Part shown: one piece after another, positions 13,001 to 26,069 of the stretch
How the letters are laid out: every line of letters starts with the position of its first letter
Numbering within the stretch: the first letter of the stretch is position 1
NCBI RefSeq assembly: GCF_002999335.1
Contig: NW_020312568.1
Location: 159,873 to 223,872 of the forward strand
DNA from: Cyclospora cayetanensis
Taxonomy: Eukaryota; Apicomplexa; Conoidasida; Eucoccidiorida; Eimeriidae
Length of the DNA stretch: 64,000 nt
Direction of reading: 5' to 3'
Notes under the pieces: model-generated
The model's database searches: none
What the model was told of the DNA's origin: nothing
What the model saw: the letters and a program-made list of their open reading frames with translations, nothing else
Made by a program: the position numbers and the translations under genes

Positions 13001-14409
13001 CATCGACTGCAACTCAGTATCCGCTTGGCTGGCAAAAAGTGCCACATTGACTATCCTCCAGCAGGCACGCCCTATTGTACCGAAAAGCGAAAGGCTTTTG
13101 CATTCTGTGCACAATGGTTAGTCCGTCCGGCACTACATAGTAGGTGTAACAGGCGATCCAGGCTAATCGGTGCTATCTGCGGTACATTTGGGCATGCAGA
13201 ATCTTTTGTCAGTTTCAGCAGCAGGCGCCGTCCTTGCGTGCACGTTCCTTTGCAATGTGCAATGCACGGAAATGCCTCCAGATAACGTTTACGCCGGTGG
13301 TGGCAAATAGGGCTACTGCATCGGCAACAGTGTCGGCGGTCCTTTCGTGGCTCATATGCCTTCCACATGTTTGCAATTGCGATGAACAGCAAGCTTGGAA
13401 TACCGATTTTGCGCTCGACAATAAGCTGTACATTCCGCTCATTTCCAAATATTCAACCAGAAGATAGTTACTAAGCCAACAGGTTTCAGCGTCTACCACA
13501 ACAACAGTCCAGGCACCAACCCAACAAAGACTCCTAAGTGTAAATTTGCGGTGCAAGAGAGCAGAGGGTACACAAACGTCTTTGTATGCAATGCACTCAT
13601 TTAGCATAAGAAAATGGATCAATCCAAACAATTGGACTTCTGTGAGCATAGAATCTGAAATTCTGCAGCAGAGTGACGTTAGTGCACCCTATCTCTCCAT
13701 TTGCCTCAGGGAGATTCGCAGTGGTCATGTTATGATCAATGTGCAGACTGGTCACAGAAGCACGCATGTGCCCACTAGCAAACTCTTTGGCTTCACCTGC
13801 TGGCAGTCTAGGCATTAGGGTGCATATTCCTCTGCTGCAGAACACATCACAGGTCTCCAAAAAATTTGTTTGGAATATTTTATTGTTACGTGAATCCCTC
13901 CATTGCCCCCATAGGCTTAATCATGTGTTTTGCACAAGACAATACTGTGAAGCAATGTTGGAATGAACACTCTATGGAGTCCCTGCTTATTCTGAACCGT
14001 ATTATCTCATCCTGAACGCAGTAGTATTTTAAGCTTTGCCATTCTAAATTTTGAAACGACAGGGGATGCATTGGTGGTACAACAGGAGACACACGCAAGT
14101 TTGATCCAAACCGAGAGCATTCACAAGCCCTAGCGGTTGCTCTGCACCCAGACCACGTTGACGACCAAGTTAGTGTTCCCCCAAATATACTTTACCGCGA
14201 AAGCGCACAGCAGGAGGTGCTCAAGCCACCCAACAGCTCTAGAGTCACCGAAGGCATGGACAATCTTCATTTGATGCATTTAATTCCGATTTAGGGTCTT
14301 TATACCACGCGCACACCCACATGTATGGTACTTGCATTTTCCACGCCTAGTCCCCACCCATACAATTGCTATTTCCTTACTGGATACGGCTACTTGATTT
14401 TTTAAAAAG
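7016..14409. other. Unassigned stretch, no supported gene
   Basis: Contains only short frames. Plus-strand frames at 8488-8778 (a hydrophobic stretch near its C-terminus), 10407-10628 and 12836-13285, and minus-strand frames at 9941-10207 and 13215-13649, are compatible with exons. However, each has a competing frame on the other strand and no recognisable domain, so I do not call them. No mobile element or long repeat is seen. Base composition is not strongly strand-biased, unlike the region that follows. Confidence 0.4.
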
Positions 14410-17070
14410 TAGGTAAGTGGGTAGAGTTCGGATTGGGGAATCTGGGCCTGCATGCGTGTTGCTGTTCGCAGTAGTATGCTTTGCAAGCAATGATGTGATA
14501 CGCACGCGTGTATATGTGTTAAAGGGTGGGGGCTAGTCACGCTGAAAAGAAAGCCTGCTTGGTTTATCTGTGCGGGCTCGTAGAATGTCTGGTTCTAGCT
14601 TTAGGGCGAGCAAAGTGCATAGGGTTCTAAGGCTGTGAAAGGGCGCAAAATGCGTTGAAGTTCGGGCAGCTTTCAGAGGCGTTTCCATGTGAATTCATGG
14701 TGCCGGCTATATGTTGGCATAGCTATGCGTGAAAAGAGGGTTTAGTTGACGGGTTTTTAAAGCGTGCCTTGCGCGAGGCAGTGTAGAATGTGCAATGGTA
14801 TCCGTTTGATATTCCAATTATAAGAGCATACCATGCACTAGTAGTACATTGTGTGGCGTGTCCTGAAGATTGGTGCGGGTCAGGGGTGTGGAATAACCCA
14901 AAGGCTTTAACAACGCATTTGATAATTTGGCCATAGGCTCAGGTGCCGCTACTACGGACTGTGGGCACTTCACCCAGCACACTGGCTTCCTTAAGCGCAT
15001 AGGTTATTTTTGAGTGATGAAGCCGTATACGATGTCTCTATTCTGTGTCAAAGACTAATCCAAAGTGCCTAGACCAGTGCCAAGTGTAATTGTGGCTAGT
15101 ACTGTTGCAGGTGCTGCAGGGTGCTGCCGACATGTGGACACGGCAATGCGTGGGGCATGGATGTTTCGGCAGTTGTTTAACACCAGCAGCGCAGCGTATG
15201 AGTATGTTCGCAGGCAGGAACTATGATTTGATTTGCATGTGACATGGAATCGTGGTCGTGGCTTGATTAGAAAATAGCAGCTTGCTGTGCATGTATAACA
15301 ATGAACTGGTCAGTTGTCTTCTTTGGTTCGCTCGCACTTTGTGTTTACAGTACTACTGTTTAGCTGTCTTACACTTGTCAGAGTGGATTGGATGCAAGGC
15401 CCCCAAAGGCAGTGCCGACGTGCCTGCGAGAAAGGAGGACGTTTGGCTCGTCTGTTGCTCGTGTGGCTTTTGCTCACACTTTGTTGGCAACGAGCTTGGT
15501 CACGAGTTGAAGATATATCCTCATCTGTGGGGAGCCTTATTGATTTTCTGTAAAGTTCTATAATATTTGTGTTCTGCTGCTGTAGTGCTGTTTATGAACT
15601 GGATGTTCACTGTTTGTGGGTAAAGTGAAACTGCACGAGATGCGCAGGCCCTACGAGCTCTCGTGTGAAAGCAACAAACTTACATAAACTTGTGGTGATG
15701 AGCCGGAGTAGAGTGCCTAGGAGCATGGGGATGGTTGGCTAACGCCGCCACCTGCAGATCACAAGGGCGTGCCTCTACACAGTAGCTCTTGAGGATATGG
15801 CAATTCGGAGTGCAAGAGCAGCGCCCACGAGCGAATCAAGGCGGGCACCTTAGGGGCATCCTTGATCAGAAGAGCCTGAGCACCGTGGAGTGGCTGCAGT
15901 CCCTCCATTATTCGCTGTTGCATTTAGTGCGGCAGTGTGCATTAATGGTACTGGCGTGCTCCAGTGCCGCTGCGTTGGCGAGGCCCCGAGAGTGCTTTGT
16001 GCGAGTCATGTGGGGTTTCGGTGTGGATGAGCAGAAGGAGCCAATGCGTATTCGGTGTTGTTTGGTTTCATTGTTTCTTCTTAATTGTCTTGCCGAGTGT
16101 TGGTGTTTGGCAGGAAGTCGGCAGTGCATTTTAGCCGATTCCTGTAGGACCTTGCTGAGTGGGCAGGTCCTCTGAGAGCCACTCAGAGTGCGCCTCCTGT
16201 GCGTATATCTGCGTAGATGTCGTGCAGCATTCCATGTGCTTACAAAAGAATATCATTTCCAGTCCTTGCATCCGATATGTGATCATAGGGCTAAGGGCAA
16301 TGCTGTTCAACTACTTCTAGAGTATTGTTCCATGGCGTGTGCTTAGGGAAGTGGTCAGCTGTGTTCAGCGTACGATGTCTCCATGCGCGTTTGCGCAGAA
16401 GCGGGGAGTGCTCGCGCACGTTTGATTCGGCTAGCGCTTGGCATCGCTTCACAGCGGAATTGGCATGACAAACACTTGCTCGTTGCCTGACCTGGGATGT
16501 AGGCGCTTTGCTTCAGGCGGTGTGGCGGCTGTAGGTGGTATTCTGTCCTGCAACTAATGCACTGAGGTTCACACCAGCACTTTGCTTCTGTGATCCACTG
16601 GGATCGTTAGCACTGCTGCTTAGTGCAGCGTCACGGAGAGGACTAGGCTGCGTACTGCACTTTAGGTGTGTTTCAGTTGGGTGTTTAGAAATTATCCATT
16701 GTTTGGCAATAGCTTAGAGCAACAAGGAGGCAGCATCGTTTGCTTGAGGAGCCTGAGAATTGTGGAGTGCCTGCAGTTCTTCCATGCTTCGCCGTTGCAT
16801 ACAGTGCGACCTATGCAATGATGGTGCTGGCGTGCTCATGCGCGGCTGCGTTGGCGAGATGCAGGAAGTGGGTTGTGCAAGAAAATTCTGGTTTTGTGTG
16901 GATAAGCAGAAGGAGCCAATGTTTATGCTGTGGTTTTTTGTTGCACTGATTCGTCACATACCTGTTGCCGCGTGTGTGAGGTTTATTCGATTCCTGTAGG
17001 GCCTTGCTCAGTTGGCAGGCCCTCTGAGAGCCACTTAGAGTGCGTTTCCTGTGCAAATATATGCTTACGT
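14410..17070 (+). repeat. Long degenerate repeat, isolated copy (R1)
   Basis: A 2.6-kb stretch that aligns in pieces, in the same order and orientation, with copies at 26-41 kb. Landmarks (approximate): A 14.45 (GCATGCTTTGCAAG-like), B 14.84 (AGTACATTGTGTGGCGTGTC), C 15.11 (GGTGCTGCAGG then GACATGTGGACA), D 15.37 (TTACACTTGTCAGAG), E 15.63 (TGAAACTGCACGAG then GCAGGCCC), G 15.87 (GAGCCTGAGCACCGTGGAG), H 16.33 (GTTCCATGGCGTGTGC), I 16.57 (TTAGCACTGCTGCTTAGTGC), and a second G at 16.75. B shares AGTACATTGTGTGGCGTGTC with 36.64 kb. There is no long frame, and stops occur in all frames. The plus strand is G+T-rich. The origin could be an old non-autonomous transposon, a gene-family relic or a long non-coding transcript. 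Confidence 0.7.
15865..17070 (+). repeat. Sub-repeat of about 0.88 kb duplicated inside R1
   Basis: Landmark G at 15.87 recurs at 16.75, both running through GGCGTGCTC, GCTGCGTTGGCGAG and AGCAGAAGGAGCCAATG. The shared end CCTCTGAGAGCCACT appears near 16.18 and 17.03. Over the first ~110 bases of G the two copies are about 80% identical by eye; over the ~70-base end, about 83%. A similar doubling occurs at 37.66 and 38.56 kb. Confidence 0.65.
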
Positions 17071-20000
17071 GTCAAAGGGAAATACCATCTAGTCTGTTAA
17101 GCTTACTTAGATCGGTGTCAACGTTTGTGTTCTAACATATTTTACTGGAGGCGCATTGTCTGAGATGCTCCAAACAATCTGCATAACTGAGGAAAGAGAA
17201 GGCGCTACGTGTTTCTACCCTTGTATAAAAGTTTTCTGGCTGCAACTTTTCTCTTGATGTTTTGTTGAAGAGGACCTGACCTTTCGTCGCTTTTATGCCA
17301 TCCCTGACGGTCAAGTGTATGTTTTCCAGGCATGTTGCATCGATGCGGAAACAGATGTGCAGATACCACGCGATTGATGTGGACATCAAGCTGGAAGTCT
17401 TCATTCGAGAAAAACATTCTGCCAATTATCTGCGACGGGTGAAGGGGAAAACCCTGCTGAGTGTCGTGCTTGGAGTGGATCGATTGGTGCCTCAAGACTG
17501 TGTGTACGTTTGGGGGCGGAGGGGGAGGAAAGGTAATGCCCCATGAAAAATGAAAAAACCAACCATCTTATTGTTAAAAACATTCGGCAGAAATAGTTCT
17601 ATCGTTGACTACCGTTATAATAATAATTTGCTCACCAGAATAAGTGCAGTACTCATTCGGATAGCACAGTACAACCTCCGTCGTTGCTGCGGTTGGGCAC
17701 TCTTATATTTGTGCGGCACAACAATACCCTCACCGAAAGGTTTTCTTAGCCAAATTGAATTCGCTGCTTCTTACTGTGCTCGCAGGAAGCTATCATGTTG
17801 GCGTTGCCAGTAAGATGTGGTGGAAGAGATCACTAGCAACGGATCAACACAGCTGTGGCTACTGGGGTAGTGGCTCCTGCATTACTGAGTACCGTATGTT
17901 AAATGTTGTCAGTAGTTTTGTGAACGTGGGTTTTGTGCGGAAAGGGTGTGTAATGGGTCGTCAGCACTCAAATAGTGGAGCGGGAAAGAGACATCACGAG
18001 TGTTGTTGTTTATAAAGCTGGTCCAGTACAATATGTGATTTTCCTCCTAGTGGTCTACGGTTGCTCCGCTGGGTCCAATTTCAAAAAGCTTTCAGCCATC
18101 ATTTAAACAGGCAGCGATGTGCCTAGGCTAGGCATTTAAGCATAATCCGCTCAATGATGCAACAAATGCATGCTTGACTATTCTCTTGAGGGATATCGAT
18201 ATCAATGCTAGGTGCACATGAAACAGCGACCAATATCAAACAACGGTCCACATGCTGAAAATGATACCAAACAGCGTTTAGACGAGTATACTATTAGTTA
18301 CTTGTGGTCAATCATACACAGCATCTACAATAAGGTAAAACAAACGCTTACTGCCTTTTCATTGCTTACTCAGGCCAGCCAGAGAACTCCGTAGCCGTGA
18401 CTGCGGTCGGTCCGGTAGAAGGATAAGCTGTTTTGCAGGTCAGTGGATGATTACCAGACTAGCATCATGCCGAGCGAAATTGTTACACTTTCATAGCACG
18501 GGGTATTAAATATATATGTACAGATTTGCTGCAGTTAGCATTGGGTGGCATGCCCGACGGTCACGAATGCCTAGGAGGCTTCTTATTGCACGGGGTGGAT
18601 GCCAGGTATCTGGATGTACTTATGACAAAATGTTCTCAGTTCTGCAAAGCTACGTGTTATTAGTTATTTCGCATATGTGTTGTTTAAAATGACGCATATG
18701 CACCACCATGGGTCTTGCAGGCTTCTCGAACTGCACGCTAAGAACACTCATCGAATAAGACAGCTTTCAATCTCAAATACTTATGGACAGATTAAGCGAC
18801 ATGTGCGGTTTACTCAATGGTTGTTATCGTTTCACGCTCACCGGAAAATGTTGGAACTGCACACTTACATACGGTGTCACGAATGATTCTACGAGTTACT
18901 TGGCGCTATGCAATCTTTTGTCACCGCATGGAAGAAAAACATTTGTGCCTCTAGCCTCACCAGGTCCGCATAGCTGGCTGTAGGCCCCAGAGAGGCAATA
19001 ATCATGTGGGCTAGTTGATGATCTCGAAAATACAACAGACACCTAAAATTCTCAAGAGAGCACTCAGCCAGCATGCTTAAATTAATTCGCACTTTAGCTT
19101 ACCTTGCTCATGTTCGCCGGAGCTACCAAAAGTCTTTGACAGCAAGCAACGGTTTAGTTGTCAAATATTTTGAAGCGATAAATGAGGTATTCATTTCCCA
19201 CTGTCTCTTATTTTTATATGCAACTAACCTCTGAAGTGCGTGTAAAAAAATCACTTTACCCAGACATTGCGCCAAACAAGATGGGACGCACTGGTTCATG
19301 ACTTGTAGCTTCCTCTGCGCAGAGCTTCAAGCCTACCTTATATCAGTTACAGAATGAGGTTTGGTAGAGCTCATCGCCTTGGGCTTGTGCTGGAGACCCC
19401 ACGTTTCCAAAAGTTGTTTCAGCCTTAGTCGCTGTCCGTATAAAGATCGTACGCATGCGTCAAAGGGCGTAAAAACATCCCTTCTAGTAGGTTGCCAACG
19501 CTTTTTTGAGTGTGCTGGAGCGGGGATTGCTGCTGTTTACTTGGAAGGATGTGGGCTGCTCGCCGGTACCCTCTAGCTGGTGTTGTGGAGGGGTGTGCAT
19601 GCTAGTCTACGGGGGTGTTGGAACGGTAGCTGATAAACACGGGGTTGACTTAAAGTTTATCGCCATATTAGTTTGTATGCCAGCACGTTGCCTGCGATAA
19701 GTATGGACGTGGCATAATGTAAACACCGAAACCTAGCTAAGAACAGTTGGAGAAGTTTCCAAGGACTTACTTGACTTTGGAAAAGATCAGAAAGGAGGCT
19801 AGTTATAGGGATGCTTCTGAGTGGTCCATTGTTTCTTTACGAAATGTGAGTTGGTCGATTATGCTGAAGGGCGATGGCATGCAGCAGTTCCCTAGTCCGA
19901 ATTTTACTGAGGAAGCAGGAGGACGATACGAAGTGAGCAAACGTCTTGCATCTCACGTGTGCCACTTGCTGCACTTTGTATCTTAGTTCATGTGAATATC

Positions 20001-22653
20001 GTGCCTGCACACCATATTTGGTTTTTTCTGCGTGTACAAAGTGCATTGCTGGTTTTAAAACGAGTTCAGATTTTGAGCTTTTCAAGTATATTTAAAAGCA
20101 GAACAATTTGAGACTGATACGGCTAAACAGCCTAAAGTGCAGGTTTTATCTGCGGAGGGAAAAGAAGTAGCAGCCGAATGAACTGGGGGAGCCAATATGC
20201 TCGCGGGGTCTGATAATGGCATTATCAAGCCAATGCGCTTTTATAGGAACAAGTTTTTTGAGTACGGAAGGCCATTCCTTTTTCCGCAGTTTTGATGTAT
20301 AATTCAGGAATTTGCAGCTCCTTGGCTAGACCATGGTTAATCCACTAAGTGTTATGCATCGGGTTACCACACGTTTTCCGGCATTGTGACAATCCGCACG
20401 TATGTTAGCATAAGCCACATTATCTATCAAAACACATATTTCGGCAGCCGTTTAACACCGTCTTGTAAGCATTGCACCCTAGAAAGTCGCCACGAGGATT
20501 CAAACATCATGCAGTGTCAAAATATGTAAAATTGTGCCTTTATGATTCTAGACAAACAATGAAAAAAATAGCTGGAAGAACAAAGGAAGCTCTTTCAGCG
20601 TGATCAACACTTGTGGATCTAGATAATGTATCCAGACAAACTTCAAATCCCAATTTCTTGCTGGAAGAAAGCGGACGTAAAGACGCGAGAAATTCTATGT
20701 TTGGTTTAGAGAACAATGCACTACTGTAGGCGCAGGTTTCCACACATGGGCGCTACATGGGTCGCTGACCTACAATTTTCACCAGGCAGCCTCTACAGGC
20801 AACAACATTACGCAGGCTTTTATTATCCGAACTTAATTACGAACACAAAAGTTGTGTTGAAAGGAAAGAGGTAACTGGCTGTTTTGGCTGTCCGCCACCA
20901 AGCGAAAATCACTACTAGTTATTGACCTGGTTAGAGCCCGTCCAACTCGTGGAGTTCTTATTTGCTTACCATTCTACACAATGCTGTCTTCAGCGTTACG
21001 TGATAAACGACACAACTAGGAGTTCATTCCAACTGTCTTGGCATCACCTGAACGCACTTCCAAATAAGGACGGTCACCCCATAAGAAACCATGGTTTTAA
21101 TCCTCCACTCCCGACTTGGTCCCTGAATAAGCCATTCCAATGCCAAACTACCCCATCTCAATTATCTGTGTTGAAGAACAGGGCTCTCTAGTGGTCTCGA
21201 ACGCTTGACGCTCCCCAGCATTCTTAGTGGACTTTGTGGCATGCATCTTTCCGTTGCATGTGTCCTTTTGCGCAGGGAGTAGGAACTGCTGTGCTGCTTT
21301 ATGTGCTTGCACAAGTCATGCTTCGGTTAGGGCGGAGAGCTGTGGACTTTTGTACGCGAGGCATGATGCGTGCCCTTTACCCTAAGCATTTTATGTGTAA
21401 AGGCCACACTTCAGTCACACTGCGGACAATAAGTAGCTAGTGGAGCATGACGGCAGAATACGGCGTTCAGGATGGCATTGTTGTAAGTAGTCAAGGTTTT
21501 ATTTGTTTCTTTGTTTGTTTAAAACTAGAGTGCTTAAATGTTTCGAGCAACTGATGGCTAAATTCTGTGAAACTGGAGGAACGTTTTGCAGTAGTAGGTG
21601 CAGGTGCTGCACCAAGTTGAGAAAAAGCATTCATTAATATGATGGGTATGAATGAGTTGCCAGTTTGTGAAGCTTGTGTGTGTACAAGAACAAGTTGGAT
21701 TACTGCGTCACTTGCAGGAGAATCGGAATGGAGCTCTTTTTTTCCCTGGTACTATGAGAGCGCCATAGAGTCGCTTTTAGGTCTATTTAAGAAGTCTAAA
21801 CGCCGCCAATATACCCTGGGACACTCGCTGAAGCATCAACAAATGTTTATTGTTTCTATAGGCATTTTCTGTAAAATAGGATCCAGCGTACCAAGACCTC
21901 TGAATGTAAGGCTGCCTTGCTGCCAGCAATTTGTGCCTCTCCTTGGTCATTTATCTTTTTACCGATGGTTGAGTGCGAAGGAGCCCACTAGGTGCTGCGC
22001 ATCAGTGTGCAAACGATGCGGGAATCCATACCATATAGCAATATCCACAGATTACGAATTTTCTCTCCATACCCTAGAGCCTTGAAAAAGCCCAACAAAA
22101 TGTCGAATCGCTAATGGTCAGAAAAAACCACGAAATAGCATTAGAACATATAAGCTAAGGGTCGCCACTAAAATAGATTGCAGTACACGCTACACAGACG
22201 AGGTCAAAGGAGAGGAAACAACGGCACCCCTAATATGCAACGCGTTCTAGCACCGCATGGGTATTCCCTCAAAATGCACTTCTTCGAAGTATGTGCTTTT
22301 GGAAAATGTAAAGAGCCCTGCAATACCTGAAGTATCTACTGTCACATCACGCCCCTGCACGGGGATCATACTCGAGGGGAGAGAAAATGAATGCAGTCAC
22401 CAGGGGTACCCGCTGTGAACCACATAATTCATACGGGATGCATCAATCTGAACGGACAAAGTTCTATAGTCTTTGTGAAGAAAAAAGGAAAAGTCAAATT
22501 ATGGACGCTTGCCAGCCAGCACCAGCCCGTTTTCGCTGACTCACTGGTCCACCTTGTTCCCAGAAGCAGCTGACGCCCTTTATGCTGATTATGAAAAGGA
22601 TGAAAGAGAAGCTGCTCCCACGCTATACAATTGCGTGAACCGCCTTTACCGAT
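17071..22653. other. Unassigned stretch
   Basis: The repeat family is absent here, and base composition is more balanced except for a G+T-rich patch at about 19.35-19.99 kb. Plus-strand frames at 17295-17546 and 21639-22085 (148 codons, several Cys, no known motif) could be exons but carry no decisive signal. Nothing is recognised as RNA, transposon or tandem repeat. Confidence 0.4.
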
Positions 22654-23058
22654 TTGCAGACGTTTTCGATTTTGAGTATAACTAAAGCAGGGTTCAAAAC
22701 TATTGCTGTACGCCAACATGGCTACAATGATCTCCCTTTCTGGTTTCCGCTTGTTTTTGCCGCGTTGGTGAGTGCCGCTGTTAAACAAAACGGCAATATT
22801 TTCCTGAACACTGAATTGGCTATCAGCTATGACAAGGCTGGCAGAGCAGATCCGACAAGTAATCAAGCAATTGCAGTGACCCACCTTCAATCATTCCAGA
22901 AGGATGACGATGGCTTTTTGGGGAAGAAAAAGCTATCCCTGGCGTTGGCAGCAGCTATCGGAATTCTTCTCGCTACCTTGCTGGTCTTGAACCGGTCTAA
23001 ACTTATAAGACTTCTTGGCTTCGTCGAGTCTGTACATGGAGATGACCTCTCTGAAGAG
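22654..23058 (+). CDS. Candidate membrane-protein exon ending at a GTGAGT donor
   Basis: The frame is open from the ATG at 22654. It codes for a moderately hydrophobic segment (FWFPLVFAALVSAAV), then a polar part containing the acidic FQKDDDGF, then a basic KKK, a clear ~20-residue hydrophobic helix (LSLALAAAIGILLATLLVLN) and a basic RSK. This is the flank pattern of a single-pass membrane or signal-anchor protein. At 23059-23064 a consensus donor GTGAGT follows GAA GAG in phase 0; without splicing the frame would stop at 23074-23076. A second possible donor at about 22766 suggests an alternative model. The next exon is not resolved: a GTAAGT at 23279-23284 may close one, but its acceptor is uncertain. 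No family is recognised. Some overlap with a minus-strand frame (22429-22890) weakens the call. Confidence 0.35.
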
Positions 23059-24765
23059 GTGAGTACCACTGGCTGACATAGTCTGCTGTATGATGGTAGC
23101 ATTCTTACAGAGAGTCGACAGGCAGCATAAATGCTGAATACCAAGGTTTGAATAACACGGTTTCCTGGAATGCAAGTAAGGCACGGCATTGTGTTAGGCG
23201 ACTCGGTATCGACCGCAATCCAGTCCCACATCAGCAGCCGGATAACACGGACATGGCGAATTTTGCCAGATGCTAGGGGTAAGTTTGTGATCCAAGCGTG
23301 GCCAAGTCAAAGGGATAAGCAACTATGTAAGTGTTTTACCATCTGCAACAAGACGTTGCAAATCACGATGGATCTCCTGCGAAAGGCAAGTCCTGTGCAT
23401 GCTAACCAACTATTAAGTTGGCAAGCGTTGTTCAAACTGTATGGCGTTCACGTTGCCCATTCATCTGACTCTCTGCATTTTTGAGGGGCACGTGAAAGGC
23501 TAGCCAGCAGCTTCTAAATAAGGGCGTTCTACAGGAATACACTAGATAATGAGGAGAAGCAATATGGCCACTGTGTCGCGATCTTTCTGAATTTGAATCA
23601 ACGGCGGGCCTTCAATGCGCGTGGGTACAGTTGTATCACTATGTTGGGAAATGGACGTAGGGCTGCTAACGTGGTTTTCTGACTTCATCTAGCTAGTAGA
23701 TGCGGCACTGGGAGTATTGGTGTGCGTGCAGATTTGGACGGCTTGTTGTGAGGGACAAACCTTATGCGTTTTGTTGCGATTTCCCAGACGATGCTGTAAT
23801 GCGCCAACTTGGCTAGCAGAGCGCTGTTGTGCTTTTAAGTGTAAAAACCGATAGGAGCAAGCAACACGCGGCACTGAGTAGTTCGACGGAATCTGCGCTT
23901 CGCCACAACCGTGATCACAGGACCGACGTTCATACACATTATCTGGCCTACGAGGTAATGCGCTGTCATGGAAAATAAAAATGTCTGGGCACCTTGATTG
24001 GCAAAGATTCCTTGACTGTTGTTGTTCTCGATACGGCAGTCGTTGAGTAAATATGAAGGGGTGCTTGAAAGTACGTTGAGCAGTGTATCGGATAGGGGCG
24101 ACAGACGATCCGTTACACTGTGGCATGCGTTCGGCCTAGAGATACCTGGTTGACCTGCGTGACTTACGAGTACTGAGAAGCTACGTGTGCCGTTGGTCGT
24201 CTAGCTGCTTTTAGTAATTGTTAGCACTCCAGGTTGAGTTCGAAGATTAAGACAAGCGTTAGTCGCTGATGCGGTTTCCTATAGCGCAACGCGGTGTAGT
24301 AGGTACTTGCTGCAGCATAGATCAAATGTTGCTGATTGGACGACGCTGAAATATACCCAGGGGTGGCCGTTAAGAGTTTAGAGTGCACGCATACCACAAC
24401 ACATGTGCATGTAAATTGCCACTTATAGTGCAGCCTTTGAAGGTGCAGAGGCAGTGGGGGTGACAGCTGGAAGCATCGCCGGATAGGTTGCACAGCCCTT
24501 TTTGCATGGAAGCCGTTGCTTGGACAGTCAACATCATGCTGTGAGTGCAGTGCCGGATGGACATGTGCTCGAGTCCACGTCGGTCGGCACTGGGCGTTTC
24601 CGGGCTGCTTGACTGGATTGTCCTTTATGGATCTGCTTTTCATGAGTACATTACAGTGATGCCGTGGTTGGCGGATTTTTGTTTGGGCGTTGGCCGGTGC
24701 TTGGTTCAGTATGTGGCCTTCGGGTGCCAACTCAGTGACTCAATATATATTATTGTGCATTTCCT
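23059..24765. other. Unassigned, possible introns and exons of the preceding candidate
   Basis: Holds a plus-strand open stretch at 23170-23484 with an internal GTAAGT at 23279, and a minus-strand frame at 23689-24126, neither with a recognised domain. The plus strand becomes increasingly G+T-rich from about 24.2 kb, leading into the tandem repeats. Confidence 0.35.
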
Positions 24766-26060
24766 GCTAGGGCTGGATGCATGACATATTCGAGCCCGCA
24801 ATTGCGCAGGGGAGTCTATGACAAAGTTACATGTAGGTAGAAATGCGATGTGGTGTGTAGTGGTAGTGACAATCCAGTGTGAAGGGCTGGGATTTGTGTT
24901 GGTTAGTCGGGACGTGTGTACGTACAGGAAAAGCCAGTGAGCGTTTGGCGCGCATGCTGCTGAGTTGAGTTTGGAATTATCGAGTTGCTGGAGGTAGTGC
25001 TGTGCTTCAAAGGTGAAGTAGCATTGGGGTTGGCGGGTGCACTTCGGTGCAGAGCTAGATATACTGTATTGGGTAGTTTTCTGAAAGCAGTTGTGCGCGC
25101 GGTGGGTTTTGGGGTTTGGCATCTTGGTTTTTAGAACTGCTTGCGGCATGTCGTGTGGGCCTGTGGTGGACTTTAGAGCTATGGGGAGTGTATGTTCACA
25201 GTGTGCTACACAGCCTGCTTGTTGATGCTTGAACGTGGTTTGAGGAGTTTACGATCATGCCTGTTTTGTGAAAGGACGCTTGAGCCTCAATGGAGATGAG
25301 GTGCAATTTTAGTAATAAAGTGCGTGTTAGTGTTTGTTGCTTGCTAGGATTGGATGCAGGGATCGTTTGCGTGGGGATTTGTGTAGGGGAGTAAATGGCA
25401 AGGTGGCGTCTTAGTAGAATATGAACGATGTGTGTGATGGTAATGGAAAATTAGCGTGGAGGGTTGATCTTTGTGCTGGGTGTGTGGGCTTATGTATATG
25501 AGGAGATGTCAGTGAATGTTTGCAGCGCCGGCTGTTTCGTGCGGTTGTGTTCCTGATTTTTCCATAGCAGTGCCTTCCATCGGAGGTGGAGGGGCATTCG
25601 GGTCGGCGGGTGCAGTTGGAGGCAGAGATGGGTAGCTTGTATTGAATTGTTTTGTGATCATTTCTGTGTGCTTGTCGGCCGTTAGTATTATGTTGATTGT
25701 CAAGCAGAAAATGTCCTTTCCTCTTGGCACATGTTCGAGACAGCCGATTTGAGTGGTGGATGTTTGCCTGTGTTCGCGTACATGTTTGTTCATGTTTGGT
25801 CATGCTTTGGGTAGACTGTGGTAATGCCTGGCTGTGTGAGGGTGCTTGAGCATTGGTGGGCACGAGAAGCTCGTTTGGTAGTAAAGCGCGTGTGCTTGCT
25901 TGCTTCTTGCGAAGATTAGATACAGGGTAAGTGTGCGCGAGCGCTTGCATATGAGAGTGAATGGCAAAGTTGCATGTTGGTAGAAGGGAAATGAGGGATG
26001 GAATGGTAGTCAGAATTCCATAGAGAAGCAGGGGCATAGTGCCTGTATCGTGAATTGAGG
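24766..26060 (+). repeat. Tandem repeat, unit about 565-577 bp, about 2.3 copies
   Basis: Unit starts are marked by GGCTGGATGC (24771), GATTGGATGCAGGG (25349) and GATTAGATACAGGG (25914), giving periods near 577 and 565 bases. Each start is followed in order by a short G+T-rich gap, GTGAATGGCAA or a variant, TTGCATG or GTGGCG, and GTAGAA. Further along come GTGAGCGTTTG or GTGAATGTTTG, a GGCGGGTGCA block (25037 and 25607) and TATACTGTATTG or TTGTATTGAATTG. The third copy is truncated at about 26.06 kb. The plus strand is about 75% G+T (47 of 60 in 25321-25380). The minus-strand frame of 217 codons over 25411-26064 is explained by this composition. Confidence 0.75.
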
Positions 26061-26069
26061 ACAAGGGTT

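Noticed and set aside
25411..26064. Longest open frame in the window (217 codons, minus strand)
   Set aside because: It crosses the 565-577-bp tandem repeats, is rich in His/Thr/Gln/Asn because the strand is C+A-rich, and is not conserved between repeat units. It is a composition artefact.
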